Assembly: GCF_963676685.1 (NCBI RefSeq)
Contig: NC_092354.1
Span: 24,708,193-24,772,192, forward strand
From: Mytilus edulis
Taxonomy: Eukaryota > Mollusca > Bivalvia > Mytilida > Mytilidae
Direction: 5' to 3'
Length of the DNA stretch: 64,000 bases
Notes under the pieces: generated by a model
The model's input: the letters and a program-made list of their open reading frames with translations, nothing else
Told to the model about the DNA's origin: nothing
The model's database searches: none
Translations under genes and position numbers: made by a program
In this document: piece by piece, positions 1-10,493 of the stretch
Layout: each line of letters starts with the position of its first letter
Position numbering within the stretch: position 1 is the stretch's first letter

Positions 1-279
1 CTTGCATCTCATGTGCTTCACATGTGAAACTAACGTGCTTTTGTGAGCAATTTATGTACGGACAATCATAGATTACAGTATAAATAAAATATTGACCCTG
101 TTTAAAAAACACATGTATGTACACATAATGTATTTGAAATGGGTACAAACACCATAACTTGGTTGCATAATGTTTCAAACTTGTAATTTTATAAAGAATT
201 CATTACATTCTATTTTAATAACATGCATACTTTTATATTACGTACATGAATATTAATCAATCTGTAAAAATGGGAGATT

Positions 280-747
280 TCAGAGTGTTTGTAAAAACTC
301 TGAAACTTTGTTTCTAATCTTCTGAGATTTTGTAACGCGTATACCTGATCCTGATCTCTCTGTGAAAATATCTCTTATCCCTTTTGCACCATTCCTTGCA
401 AAGGCTAGTTTTAAATGCTACAAGGAAAGACCATTCTTTGCAATAATTCTTGCTATACTAATAGACAGTATTTTATTGTCAACTAAAAATTTCAATGAAG
501 GCAGATTTTTTAAAAGCTCTTTCATAGATATGTATTTTTCTGATATAAATTTTGCATGTACATTTTCATCAGCTCTGTGAGCATCATAAGTTTGACCCAA
601 TAATGTTTGAAATAAATTAGGTTGAGAATAGGAACTTGTGCCTGGATGAGATGATTTAAATAACAATAATGTATCTACAAAACCGGAAATACTCAATGCA
701 TCGAAGAATCGATTCTTATACCTTCCTATTTTTAGCCACTCGCTCCT
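280..747 (-). pseudogene. C-terminal part of a DEDDh-type 3'-5' exonuclease-like protein, one internal stop
   Basis: Read on the minus strand, one frame runs from 747 to a TGA at 280-282, broken only by TAG at 418-420. It contains SGFVDTLLLFK, then LLGQTYDAHRADEN (H-x-A-x-x-N near 562-579), and after the stop HLKLAFARNGAKGIRDIF and RVTKSQKIRNKV. This order (FVDTL, DAH box, basic RVTK tail) is that of exonuclease proteins I recall as expanded in bivalves and corals. Active DEDDh enzymes have H-x-A-x-x-D, and here the last acidic residue reads N. The TAG sits where a codon would be needed between GLSL and HLKLAF. Stop plus altered motif suggest a dead copy. The N-terminal exonuclease motifs are not in the window; another piece of what I take to be the same family lies at 40425-40761 on the opposite strand. 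Confidence 0.6.
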
Positions 748-1500
748 TCAACTTTTCGTCTGAGATAAAATCTATTCCCAATTCTTCTTTTTTTTTCTCC
801 ATTACTTCAATAAAGTTGTCCATTTGTTCAGATGACGCTTTAAGATAGGCACTTACGGAATGTTTTTTCATATCAGGAACTGTGTCTTTCCAGTTTTAGT
901 AAGGTAACGTAATTCAAAGCACGACCACCAGGTGTGTTTCAACTGGAAACAGAAAGCATGGCAAACAGTAAATGCCGTCATTTTCCATATAACGTATATA
1001 ATATGTAATAAACTTAAACTGTTCAACCCACTGGTGCTGGCAGGACAATTGCGTTTACCACTTTTCTTGCTCGTGTCCTTATACTCCTTTGATTGATAAA
1101 CAAAATTTTCTGGTGGTTTTCTGTTTTTATTAGTTAATACTTCGTGGCATTGTCAACTGGTCTAGTGGTATTATGTAAAAATATTAGTGAATACTTCGTG
1201 GCATTGTCAACTGGTCTAGTGGTATTATGTAAAAATGTGTCAAAAGTTGGAAAAGGACACAGATTTAGGTGTAGCACAAGTGTCGCCCAAACTCTGACTT
1301 TCATGCAAGTTTACCTCTTGGAGCGGTTCATTTGTCTCTAAAGGTTCATCTGTGGCCATTAAGTTACTGCTGCTATTATCTTGTGTGCTATCAAATACAT
1401 TAGAGCTACTTTCCTCAACCCGATGATCGTCGTCTCGTGAAAAATTAAAATTAAGTGTGCTTTGAAGCAAACTCTGTTTTTTCTTCATTAGTTGTATCAA
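725..1500 (-). pseudogene. hAT-type (ZMYM1-like) transposase N-terminal part with TTF-type zinc finger, frameshifted
   Basis: Several minus-strand frames join into the usual N-terminal order of ZMYM1-like hAT proteins. An acidic leader (DSTQDNSSSNLMATDEPLET, about 1300-1380) is followed by PENFVYQSKEYKDTSKKSG (about 1040-1100), HQWVEQFKFITYY and DGIYCLPCFLFP (about 930-1030, the CxxC of a TTF-type finger), and KKHSVSAYLKASSEQMDN then KLKERVAKNRK (about 725-870). In the family this last piece leads into the dimerisation and transposase core, which is absent: the similarity ends at about 725 where exonuclease-like sequence begins. At least three frame changes are needed and a 54-bp duplication lies inside, so this is a relic. 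TTF/hAT identity is from motif order, not a search. Confidence 0.5.
1136..1236. repeat. Two-copy tandem duplication, period 54 bp
   Basis: A 47-bp segment beginning aatacttcgtggcattgtca occurs at 1136-1182 and again at 1190-1236 with no visible differences. It interrupts the minus-strand hAT relic. Confidence 0.9.
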
Positions 1501-1592
1501 ACTTCCTATTGCATTTATTGTGAAGTTGTTCTCGTCTTGAATATGCATGAAATATTTGCCACTGGACGTCAAACAACTAACAATCAATCAAC
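1493..1592 (+). repeat. Family A dispersed repeat, 3' end with CAAT tail
   Basis: Carries the family's end: the conserved atatgcatgaaatatttgcc core, then aacaatcaatcaa. Other copies lie at 3645-3815 (reverse, head only), 14525-14777, 19513-19935 (longest), 37634-38060 (reverse), 62246-62323 and 63855-64000. Tail truncations and a short simple-repeat tail look SINE-like; I could not identify a tRNA-like promoter. Confidence 0.8.
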
Positions 1593-1858
1593 ACTATTAC
1601 TTGTCTCTTTGTAAACAGTACTGTCATGAAATGGATGAACCCAACATGCTGCACAAAGTCTTTTCAGATCTTACTACACACGTCTTCATCTTCCAGAATA
1701 TTCTTGGTGAGAACCAATTTGGTGAAAGGGTCCTGTACACATTTGGATGTACATTCCAATCGGATTTCGTGGCAATACCGCAGAATGACTCGTGAAGAGC
1801 TAGATGCCACCTGAAAACTTTGGTGAAATAATATCTCAGAACCCCCGTATTTTTTTGT

Positions 1859-1946
1859 CGTGAAAAGGTCGTGACAATAAACGGTGTGCAATTTGTGAAA
1901 AGGTCGTGACAATGAGCCAGTGCAAGTTGTGAAAAGACCGTGAAAT
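1859..1946 (+). repeat. Short tandem repeat, three copies of gtgaaaaggtcgtga
   Basis: The block gtgaaaaggtcgtgacaat recurs at about 1859, 1894 and (degenerate) 1929, spaced 33-35 bp. Confidence 0.7.
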
Positions 1947-2243
1947 GCATAAGCTGATTGTCAATTATTATTTAACTCCCCTGAAATGTCTGTTGGTGTG
2001 GTTCAGTGTTGGAAGACAGTGACATATCTATACTTGTTATACATTCAACAGTTTTTTTTTCAAGTTTGTTTCGTTCGATTTTGTTGAATGTAGTCCTGTT
2101 TTTCGTTTTTATTATGCATACTAGTATTCTGTATTATAGTATAAGACTTTAAGTTTGTATTAGGTCGGGTTTAAATGCCGTCATTGCTCTGCTGTATAAA
2201 AAACCGGTGTCAATTTTCTACAATCTATTTTATTAATCAATTA

Positions 2244-2816
2244 AGGTTCATGTAGACCCTTTGGCTAAAAAGGCCGTATTTTCACCTCAAGCAAGCCTGT
2301 GCATCTGGATAAGTTTTAAGGCATAGCATGCCCTAGATAAATAAATTTTAAATGCATTGTATGATTTAAAAAATTTATAACTTAACTGGATTTTGCAGTT
2401 CACTTTTTTTTGTCTCTGCAGAAGATGATAAAATTAACAAACAGTTGAGTTTACCTTGATATGGTCCACTCAGGTACAGGTACACAGTTTAGATAACCAA
2501 GTATTGTCAGGTATCTATTGTCCATCTAATGTCCATGTCAATTACAAATGCTCACTTTAATTTTTACCTGTGGGGAAGTTCTCAAACCTGTTTCCCAACT
2601 AAGTCTATGTTGGCACCTTCTGGAGGAATGAAAAAAAGTGCACGACAAAATCCTGGTCAGTTTTTATTTTTCTAAAACATAAAACATTCTAAAAATTCAT
2701 TTATCTAGGGCATGCTATGTCTGAATTGTTTTACAGATGCGCAGGTTTGTCTGTACTCAGAGTAAATTTTGAGGTGAAACTACGGCCATTTTAGCCATAG
2801 GGTCCACATGAACCTA
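2244..2816. mobile_element. Non-autonomous inverted-repeat element (MITE-like), 573 bp
   Basis: The left end aggttcatgtagacccttt and the right end, read backwards (aggttcatgtggaccctat), are inverted copies. Similarity continues inward for about 110 bp (ggccgta, tttcacctca, agcatgccctagataaat on both arms). No ORF lies inside. Flanks are AT-rich and I could not settle a target duplication, so the superfamily is open. Confidence 0.7.
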
Positions 2817-3062
2817 AATGGTATGGTAAGTAAAGGCTTGGTACAGTGTGGGATAAAAATTCATTGTTCGGCTATAAATAGTAAATTCGATGAGATTTGG
2901 TGAACGAAATCTGTACGATAACAGAAACCAAGCAGTATCAAAATACTCAAACAACCAAATACACTTAAATTTAAACAAATTAAATTTCAAACCGGTTTAA
3001 AAAAATGCGCTGCGTTAGTGGTTAAGTTTATACACCATGAGGCCATTTAAGTGCCAAACCAC

Positions 3063-3262
3063 TTTGACATTATTTTTTTTATCAATTATTTGATCATCTT
3101 TGATAAATTTTGTTAACAAAGTTGGTTCTATACAATAGTTCAAGAAAATTACAAAAATATTTTTTGTAGAAATAAGCGGTTTTGTTCAAAGAAAATAATC
3201 AGAAAAAATTAATTGTGACTTTTGTACTGTGACTTTTTGTCTGCAACTTTCTGTCCTACATC
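3063..3262 (+). repeat. Dispersed repeat ending gtgactttctgtcctaca
   Basis: Starts near ttatcaattatttgatca and passes tatacaatagttcaagaaaa and agcggttttgttcaaagaaa before ending in gactttctgtcctaca. A clearer relative is at 13462-13620; end-like pieces are at about 55415-55500 and 59565-59587. Confidence 0.65.
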
Positions 3263-3644
3263 CTTATTAAAAACGTACAGAAACGTACAAAATAGTCCCG
3301 ATAAAAATACGTAGTCATCATCCAAAGGATAAAATATTTCTCAAAAGTACCAGCTTTTATGATTTTATAGATTTATGCCTTAAATAGGTATAATCCACCA
3401 ATTTATGAAACACTTTTTTTTTCAACGTAACAATATCTTTATTGCAATCTTGCTGTAACAAATTACTAAGTTTACAGCTTTAACTTAGTATCCCTCATGT
3501 TAGCTTACCAAATAGTTAAGGGAAGCACTATTTGGCAAGGTATTATTTATTCATAATATTATTAGTATTCATAACATACAATTTTTCACAAAATATATTC
3601 CATAAATTAATGTGATTATACACATACATTACATTTTGTTTCCC

Positions 3645-3815
3645 GACGAGAGCGTGGAACACTCTTCACAAGAGGCATCGGGTTTAACGCCCCCAATCTG
3701 ACCGGACACAGCTGCAAACTTTATTCATGCCGCATAGCCAAACGAACTCCCCACTTTGACAAACGTTTAACTGCTAGTCGGGAGAAGACCAAATGACTAT
3801 ATTTCTTTTCATCAG
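3645..3815 (-). repeat. Family A dispersed repeat, head portion, reverse orientation
   Basis: Contains gcgtggaacactcttcacaa, ggcatcgggtttaacgcccc and gggagaagaccaaatgacta, matching the longer reverse copy at 37634-38060. It is diverged and lacks the CAAT-tail end. Confidence 0.75.
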
Positions 3816-4180
3816 TAACCCTTGTGTTTATTTCGCTGCATCATGTACAATTTTCTGCGTAGAATGCAGCCGTGTTGATTTAGCTGATGACTCTGGATCA
3901 ACTGGTGGATTTTTCCTCTTAGAGGTTTTTTTTTAGGTGTGTTCTTTTCTGCATGGCAAATGTTGGTGTTCAATGGTGAACCAACTACTACATTGTCATT
4001 GTTTTCCTCCAAGAAGATTTTTAGTATTTTTATTCTTTTTTAGCATGTATTCTCTCCCAGATGTTTTACATTTTCTTTAAAAGAACCTGACGACAATGCG
4101 TTTTAAACATCGTCGCCATTCTCTATAAACTTGGCCACATCTATATTGACATTTAGAAGCTCATCTGAACAAACTCCTGA
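3812..4180 (-). pseudogene. Unrecognised coding remnant with internal stops
   Basis: A single minus-strand frame reads ELLNVNIDVAKFIENGDDV, stop, NALSSGSFKENVKHLGEN, a further stop, then EENNDNVVVGSPLNTNICHA and a basic tail NTPKKKPLRGKIHQL to about 3812. The composition looks coding, with acidic then basic stretches, but I do not recognise the family. Two stops in about 120 codons make an intact gene unlikely. Confidence 0.25.
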
Positions 4181-4227
4181 TCTATTAAATACATGAGGTA
4201 TTTCTTTTTTTTTGGCCAAATATTACT

Positions 4228-4345
4228 TATAAAAAAGAAGATATGTATGATTGCCAATGAGACAACTATCCACTAGAGACCAAAATGACAAATAAACAAC
4301 TATAGGTCACCGTACAGACTTCAATAATGAGAAAGTTCATACCAC
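4228..4345 (+). repeat. Family B mussel repeat fragment
   Basis: Reads gattgccaatgagacaacta, tccactagagaccaaaatga and caactataggtcaccgtaca, the signature of a very common mussel repeat. Further copies: 47297-47450 (same orientation); 48738-48795, 56640-57310 and 57455-57590 (reverse). Confidence 0.8.
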
Positions 4346-4349
4346 ATAA

Positions 4350-5458
4350 CAATTTTTTTCATTCTTTTTGAAGTATTCCATGGTTACTACATTGTAGCTT
4401 CTGTGTTTCTCTCGCTGCATCTTCGTACAAAATTAGAGATAAAGATTTTGGCAAAGAGGGATAAATAAAATACAAGGAATATATAGACATGTCATACTGT
4501 ATAAAATCAATAAAAGACGAGTTTCACAATTTCTGTTTTCAAGACCCGTCAAAAAATAAATCTCTCTTATCAGTTAAAAACGAGGCTCAGGGTGTATCTA
4601 TTATTTCCAGCTTCTGTATCGGACAATGGCAACAAAACGCAAATCTTTTCTCTTGATCAATTAGATAAGGTGTGCAAAATGAAAAGAGATTTTGAGAGAA
4701 AACAGTAAAAGTGCATCGGGAACTAAATAAATTCTTGTTAAGCACTAGATCCCGTGGTAGACGATTGTTAAATAACAGCTGATGAGAGGTCAAACAGGGA
4801 CACATATATTGATATTGAAGACAGTTTCATTCCCCTAGTTAGTTTGGATTCTGTCAAGGAAATACGATTTAATGAACCAAATTAAACGGCAAAAGAACGG
4901 CAGTGGGAAACAGACCAGCGGAAATTTCCCCCGTGGATACCAATACTTGGTTTAGAGAACCAAAAAAACCCGGAGACTTAGGCATAGTTTGGATGTTGTT
5001 TTTTTGGCAACTTTCGAGTCGGGTCCATGACATCATACTATTCTAAATTATGAAAGGCGAGCTTTCCATTTGCACGCATTTTTCGATCTCGAGTAACTCT
5101 CTAACATGGCTGACAATAAACTTCTTTTTTTATTTTAATTAACGATTTCATTGTTGATGATACTGAAAAGAATATTGTTGTATCGCACAATAAAAATTCA
5201 TTACAAATGCTAATGTCACAGCACGGAGAACATTGCCCAAAAATACATGGATATGTTGAAAACATTATCCCACAATTTTAAGAGGAATATTTCGACACTC
5301 GGTCGCGAAGTGTTATATGAAGTTTTCGAACGCATAACTACAGATCTAATGAGAACTTTTTTTTATATGGAGCATTGTAGTACAATTTCATAGAGATCCA
5401 TAGACTTATTATAGTTGACCAAATATTACCAATAAAGTTTTTCTAAATTTTTTACCTG
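4350..5458. other. Intergenic, no feature supported
   Basis: AT-rich with stops in all frames every few dozen codons. I see no repeat shared with the rest of the window and no splice-bounded open frame. Confidence 0.5.
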
Positions 5459-6143
5459 AGGGACATCAGTTGTTCTCAGAGCAATAGACTTTATACTGTT
5501 GAATCACATCACTGGAACCCATACAACGTACTACATTTGGCATTTCATGTACAGATCCATCTGACATTTTTATCTTTCTCTCTCCATATGGCAAATCACG
5601 AACAACATGTGAAGAAGTGATAAAATCAAGGAAATTGTCTAACTTTACAGGATCCATTCTTTGCCTAGTTAAAGATGTAGTTAGGGGTAGACCTGGCCCA
5701 ACAATCGTAGCATGGCTCTTTGCTGCATAGTATTTATTCTCAGAGACGTCGGGAAGCATCTCAAAAACTTGATTATATGACATGGTCTGTGTTAAGAATG
5801 AAAGTATTTGTCTTTTGTGACGCCAAGATTCAGCTTTTTTAAACGAATCAACTAAAGGGCCAAATGAACCCGTTGGTATTACTGGAGGTTTCTGTTCCTG
5901 GTCATTAGAACTCAATAAATTTGTCACTGAATGAAGGACATCTTCTATATCTTGAGGAAAAACAGTTGTAATAATTTTCTTCATTATCTCAAGTAATCTA
6001 TTGCAATAAACAGATTTGGAACTTTTTGAATACATATTCCAGGAACTCTTTTCTTCTTCTGAAAAACACCTCATCCCAACTGCTTGTAAAAATTCATTTA
6101 CATGGTGAAAATCATTAATAAGCTGGAAACTGCTGGATGATTC
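5459..6143 (-). CDS. Large exon of an unnamed invertebrate protein family (ends at TGA 5466 or donor 5458)
   Basis: Open on the minus strand from the acceptor TTTTTTTAG|GAATC (first base 6143) to TGA at 5466-5468, about 225 codons, the longest intact coding stretch in its area. Landmarks: FQLINDFHHVNEFLQAVGM, MKKIITTVFPQDIEDVL, ESWRHKRQILSFLTQTMSYN, GPGLPLTTSLTRQRMDPVK, DNFLDFITSSHVVRDLPYG, MPNVVRCMGSSDVIQQYK. I recall this order (RQxLS, RxRxDPVKxDxFLDF, PNVVR, YxxYC) in unnamed proteins of molluscs and cnidarians, often repeated in genomes; function is unknown. In relatives the chain continues past YCSEN, so the TGA may be a lesion: a donor CAG|GTAAAA follows only 7 bp later. The upstream exon is at 7109-7195, phase 0 on both sides. 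Confidence 0.6.
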
Positions 6144-7108
6144 CTAAAAAAAATATTCATTTTACAAACTTAGTAAGTTAGTTAAAGATGGAGCATAAGC
6201 AATTTTTACTTGGTTTGATTGATGCTTATTAAATTGAAAAAAAACATGTTATTTTCATAGTTTTGTTTCACTGCATGGTTAACCTTTGAGTACCTAATTT
6301 TATGTACATTTTATTTTATATCTTTTTACCATTTTCTTGTTTAATGCCTAGTAAATGTAATAAGTACCAAGACTTTGAGAAATTATATGTAACTTAGGAG
6401 TCATGTTTCTCCCTATTGCATAGAAATTTCTCATTCAAACAAGAATTTTGCTATAATTTTGGCCAATTGGTGTTATGTACTTGTTCACATTTAAATTGTT
6501 ACTAAGTATAGATTCCTAAATGATTTTGACTGGAACCGGACAAAATAATTTGTGCATTTGGCCCAACATTGATGACCTTAATATTTCACAAAAAAATACC
6601 AAACTGTTAATTCCAATCATCTCCCCTTAATGGTAATATAGTTCTTCATGTGCATCCTCATATAAGTAGAAACACTGTTTAACACTGTGTGAAGTTGCAT
6701 TGAAAACCTTTTACATTTTAAGAGCAGTTGAGTTTAGAAGATAATTTGTGACCAACGAATGGAGAAGACAGGATGATTATTATATACCCCTTCAACCCCT
6801 CCCCCCCTTTTCTGAAAAAAAGCAAATCCTAGTTTGTGGGGTTGGGCTGTAACGTTTAATAAATAAAATTTTATAATATTGATAGAGAAACATTTATCTG
6901 ATGCTTTTATGTTCATTTGTCTATGGAAATTAAAAGTTAACTTATATAATTCAATAAACTCTGTTGATTAACAAGATATAACAGTTCACAATCTGTCTGA
7001 TAGCTGAAACATGTGAAAAATTCCTATCAATTTGGATAGAATTCTTACAAATGTAAAGCAGCAAGCATTAGTTTTACTATGAAAAGAAAAGAAAATACAA
7101 AATAATAC

Positions 7109-7195
7109 CTGTGATAAAAATTCCATGCTACTTTCAGAAAGTATGCTACTGCATTCACTCAAATTCTTCAATCCTCTTGTCTTTGTTACATCACT
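7109..7195 (-). CDS. Upstream exon of the same unnamed gene (29 codons)
   Basis: Bounded by acceptor TTTTTCAG|AGTGATG and donor CACAG|GTATTATT. It is 87 bp long, fully open, and reads SDVTKTRGLKNLSECSSILS then ESSMEFLSQ. It ends in phase 0 and the next exon (6143 to 5459) begins in phase 0, giving FLSQ-ESSSSFQL across the join. Serine-rich and probably disordered. The exon carrying the start codon was not found upstream. Confidence 0.5.
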
Positions 7196-7295
7196 CTGAA
7201 AAATAAAAGTTTTGTGTAACTTCATGTTGATCTGGTATCTCCCCTTTTTATCTTTTTGGGGATATGTCAAATAAATCTGTTTTTTTACAAGTTGA

Positions 7296-7480
7296 ACAAG
7301 AATGTGTCCCAAGTACACGGATCTGCATTATCATTTTCTATGTTCAGTGGACCGTAAAAATGGGGTAAAATCTCTAATTTGGCATATAATATAATAAAAA
7401 TAGAAAGATTATATCATAAGGAACATGTGTACTAAGTTTCATCCCCAAATCGATAACCGACATTTTTGTCCCAAAAATCC
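7296..7480 (+). repeat. Family G mussel repeat (ends near ttttgtcccaaaaatccgg)
   Basis: Contains acaagaatgtgtcccaagta, cattttctatgttcagtgga and acatgtgtactaagtttcat. Partial copies are at 33403-33450 and 33899-34000. Confidence 0.75.
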
Positions 7481-7657
7481 GGTTTTAAATTATATGAATT
7501 ATTCCATATCACGTGATAAGGTGTTATCCAATAGAATTGATTGTATTATATGTAAGGTATAATAATTATAAATATCCCCTTTTTATTTCATGTTTTTAAT
7601 TAATTAATTTATTATTTTTTGCTTTTTTATACTCATGTACTTGTTTTGTTATTTCAG

Positions 7658-7969
7658 GGAGGCAAAGTATTGCCATCAGACTTTGCAGGCAATTGAAAAA
7701 CACTGGAAACAAAATTCACAAGTCAATTAAAGAATACAATGACATCGGATGTCCAACAACAACCCTTCAATTGAATATTCTATTCAATGAGATCAAAGAT
7801 CGCAATGGGGATATTTGGAAGACAGTTCATCTTGAAGATAGTGGTGAAGTTCCATGTGAAATAAAACAACAAGCAATCAACGCAAGATCACTGATTGAGC
7901 GAACTGTTTAGGAGCAAAGTCTTGTAAAACAAGAGATGAATTCAACTATTAATTGGTATTTCAATCGAG
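7658..7969 (+). pseudogene. KDZ-transposase-like exon with one internal stop
   Basis: Exon-like segment from acceptor tttcag|ggagg to donor tcgag|gtactt. It reads RQSIAIRLCRQLKNTGNKIH, KSIKEYN, IKDRNGDIWKTV and INARSLIERTV, then TAG at 7909-7911, then EQSLVKQEMNSTINWYFNRG in the same frame. An IK-x-YN helix followed by D-(P/R)-x-G-D-x-W and an ERTxEE helix is the C-terminal arrangement I recall from KDZ (Kyakuja-Dileera-Zisupton) transposase-like proteins of bivalves. The stop replaces one residue between ERTV and EQSL, so the copy is probably dead. The catalytic core is not in the window. Confidence 0.5.
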
Positions 7970-8269
7970 GTACTTAAATTATCAAGATTGGATAAATTCG
8001 ATAATTCACAACTAACTATGTAAGAATCTGTTTCTCTAATGATTAAAAAGACATTTTCTTTTTTTGTTAACCGAAAATCCCCTTCGAGTGCCTTTCACAT
8101 TGCACGAAGTTGTCAATTTCATTAACATCGGTTATCATATTTTGATTCATCGAGTTAGCTAAAAAGGTCGTCATGACCCTTAAAATCATCTAATGATCTT
8201 TTGAGATCACCAGCAACCACACGTTATTTTTTTTATACAATGGGTTCAGAAAGGGATAAACTTCCATAG

Positions 8270-8680
8270 AATTAGAGAAAAGCTCATACCCTCATGGATC
8301 ACTTTATCAAAAGCCTGTTTAAAATCTACAAAACAGGCAAATAGTTTACCCCCTTTTTACAAATATATCTATCAATAATGGTTTTTAAAACAAAAACATG
8401 ATCAGATGGTCTACATTTTTTGGAAAATCCAATTTGACATGGATAAATCACTGATTCTTTTACCAAAACATTATCTAGTCTGTTATTCAAAACAGAGTTA
8501 AACAATTTACCAACACAAGAGTTAATGGCAATGCCACCACAATTATCTGTTTAACTAGGATAACCAGACTTAAAAACAGCAGATAAATAAACTGATGACC
8601 ACTGCATTGGATATTTACCAGATGAAAATACATGGTTAAACAGTTTCCGAATTAAAGTATTTAGAACTAAACTGTTATAT
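8270..8680 (-). pseudogene. Non-LTR retrotransposon reverse-transcriptase fragment
   Basis: The minus strand reads FNHVFSSGKYPMQWS, GGIAINSCVGKLFNSVLNNR, CQIGFSKKCRPSDHVFVLKT, then in a shifted frame FACFVDFKQAFDKV. These are RT blocks 2 to 4/A of CR1/L2/Jockey-type LINEs: the GI-x-x-x-S-C-x-GK-x-F block, the QxGF..xxxSDHxF block and palm motif A (F-V-D-F-x-Q-A-F-D). A stop near 8550 and a frameshift near 8350 show decay. It ends at a TA microsatellite, and the YxDD block is absent. Confidence 0.7.
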
Positions 8681-8697
8681 ATATATATATATATATG
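8675..8697. repeat. TA microsatellite
   Basis: About 11 uninterrupted TA units immediately beside the RT fragment. Confidence 0.95.
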
Positions 8698-8699
8698 TT

Positions 8700-9400
8700 T
8701 TTAAGTTTTTTAGAAATAAATATAACTTATTTCATTTGATTTCTTAAGTTCTTTTTTTTTAGTAGACTTTATTGCAACAAAAAGAAAAATAAGAGAAGAC
8801 ATTGGTTTGTAGAGAATGGAAAACAGGGAAACAGACATGTACATATATACAGGAAAAACAAAACAATTTTTGGTTTGTTTTTTATAGTTCAATTGTAGAT
8901 CAATAATTTTGGCTCTTTGTTAAACTTGGCAATCGGTTGTGCCTAAATTATACCAAATTGTAAAATGCATGTACATATTTGACGTTTTTTTTTCTTCATG
9001 ATGATTTAGCTATTTTATTTTATCATTATTTATGTTCAGACGTGCAATATCTTTTCCGCGTGCGTTGTGATTTGGTGATTTCATTTTCTGTTCAATGGGT
9101 TTGTAGCATTATCGGTACAAAGGAACAATTTATTTTTTCTGCCCAAGATCTTTATAACTGCGGAACGTTTTTGATTTTTTTTCTTTTTCTCTGCAATGTA
9201 TTTTAAATAAAGAATTTTTTAATAATTGCGATGAAATATGAAAAAAAGGTTTTCCCCAAAAAATCTTGGCATCGTAGATATTTAAAACTTTTCATAGAGC
9301 TGTGTAAAGGTAACGTAAAAATCAATTATCTAACTTGTGAAATTTTAATCCGAAATTTTGAGTATAAACATTGAAAGTTTATTAAATGCATGAAAAAAGA
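8700..9400. other. AT-rich spacer, nothing supported
   Basis: Homopolymer runs and short open frames without splice signals or recognisable motifs. Confidence 0.4.
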
Positions 9401-9405
9401 ATACA

Positions 9406-9760
9406 TTAATCAAGACATATGTATAATTCGTTGTGTGTGACTGTTTCTTCTGTATGCCTGTTCTGATTTGTGTTACCTTCATATGCCTGTCTATTCCAGG
9501 ATTCACAGAATTCCCCTTTCAAACATGTGTCACAGTAGCATGATGTTTCTCTGGTGGTAAGTTCGCCCTTCTGTAAGTCATAGGCCTCACCTTTAGTTTA
9601 TTACGTTTGTCGAGCTTTTTCTTGCAATCTTCTTTTTTCACAAACAAAAAATTCACTTCTTAAATGTTTGAAGTTATAGACCAATCAAAAAAATCTTTTG
9701 GATCTTGGTTGGAACATCATGTGCCATGTAAGCACTTAATAACAGTCTTTAGAACAGGAA
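9406..9760 (-). pseudogene. Cysteine-rich C-terminal fragment of an unnamed mollusc/cnidarian family
   Basis: The minus strand reads DFFDWSITSN, stop, EVNFLFVKKEDCKKKLDKRN (about 9610-9700). Beyond an in-frame TAA and a likely AG junction comes GEAYDLQKGELTTRETSCYC and DTCLKGEFCESWNRQAYEGN, ending at TAA 9406-9408. The pattern FLFVxKxD ... RxxSCYCxxC-x4-xC is one I recall at the C-termini of unnamed bivalve proteins linked to repeats; the cysteines suggest a small zinc-binding module. Two stops before the cysteine block suggest a relic. Confidence 0.35.
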
Positions 9761-10493
9761 TGCTCTACCATCAATCTACAGAGAAAGTCCATATATTTGT
9801 TTTGATGTGGAAAGTTTTCATTTGAACTCTGAATCGGATCTTTCAACAACAGATGATAATACTGTCGAGGTCACCATTGGAAGTTAAGGGGACATGGGAG
9901 AAATTTCTGTTAATAGCTTGCCTATACCCACTAAGCAGCAGTTGAAAATAGAAAGATAAAGAATATGAAACTTACTGGAAATAACAAAGGAAAGATGCTA
10001 TACAAGTTAAAATTTAAAACTATTGCAGAGGATTTCAGCTACTCTTACATCTATGGCAACTCGCATAGGGAGAACAGTTAATCCTAGAGATATATATTCG
10101 CCGTAGTAATTGTGTCAAGAGAGCAGTTGACACATTGACAATTTTATGATGTTTATATTAATATGTATAAAATTGTATGAATATGTTACTACATGTAGTC
10201 AGGGAAGAGAAGATAATGTCCATTACGCATATTATTTGCATTCTAGAATTCTGTTTCTGGAATAAAAATACATGTAATTTTGTATAGTCAATCACTATCA
10301 ATTATTATTATTATTGTTATACTATGTCAGTGATCAGAAGATTATCTAACTAGTGCTTAAGATGATAGTGATTAAATGATATAAACTGTGTGAGATAAGG
10401 GCATATATAAATATGTATGTAATAATTAAGAATATTTATTTGTAGGGTTATGAAGAAATGTATTTTTTCTAATATTAGTATTTTTGTTCTAGA

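Noticed and set aside
1624..1950. Phrase WQYRRMTREELDA on the plus strand resembling the start of Harbinger transposases
   Set aside because: Only about a dozen residues fit, followed by a stop; the surrounding frame gives no further support.
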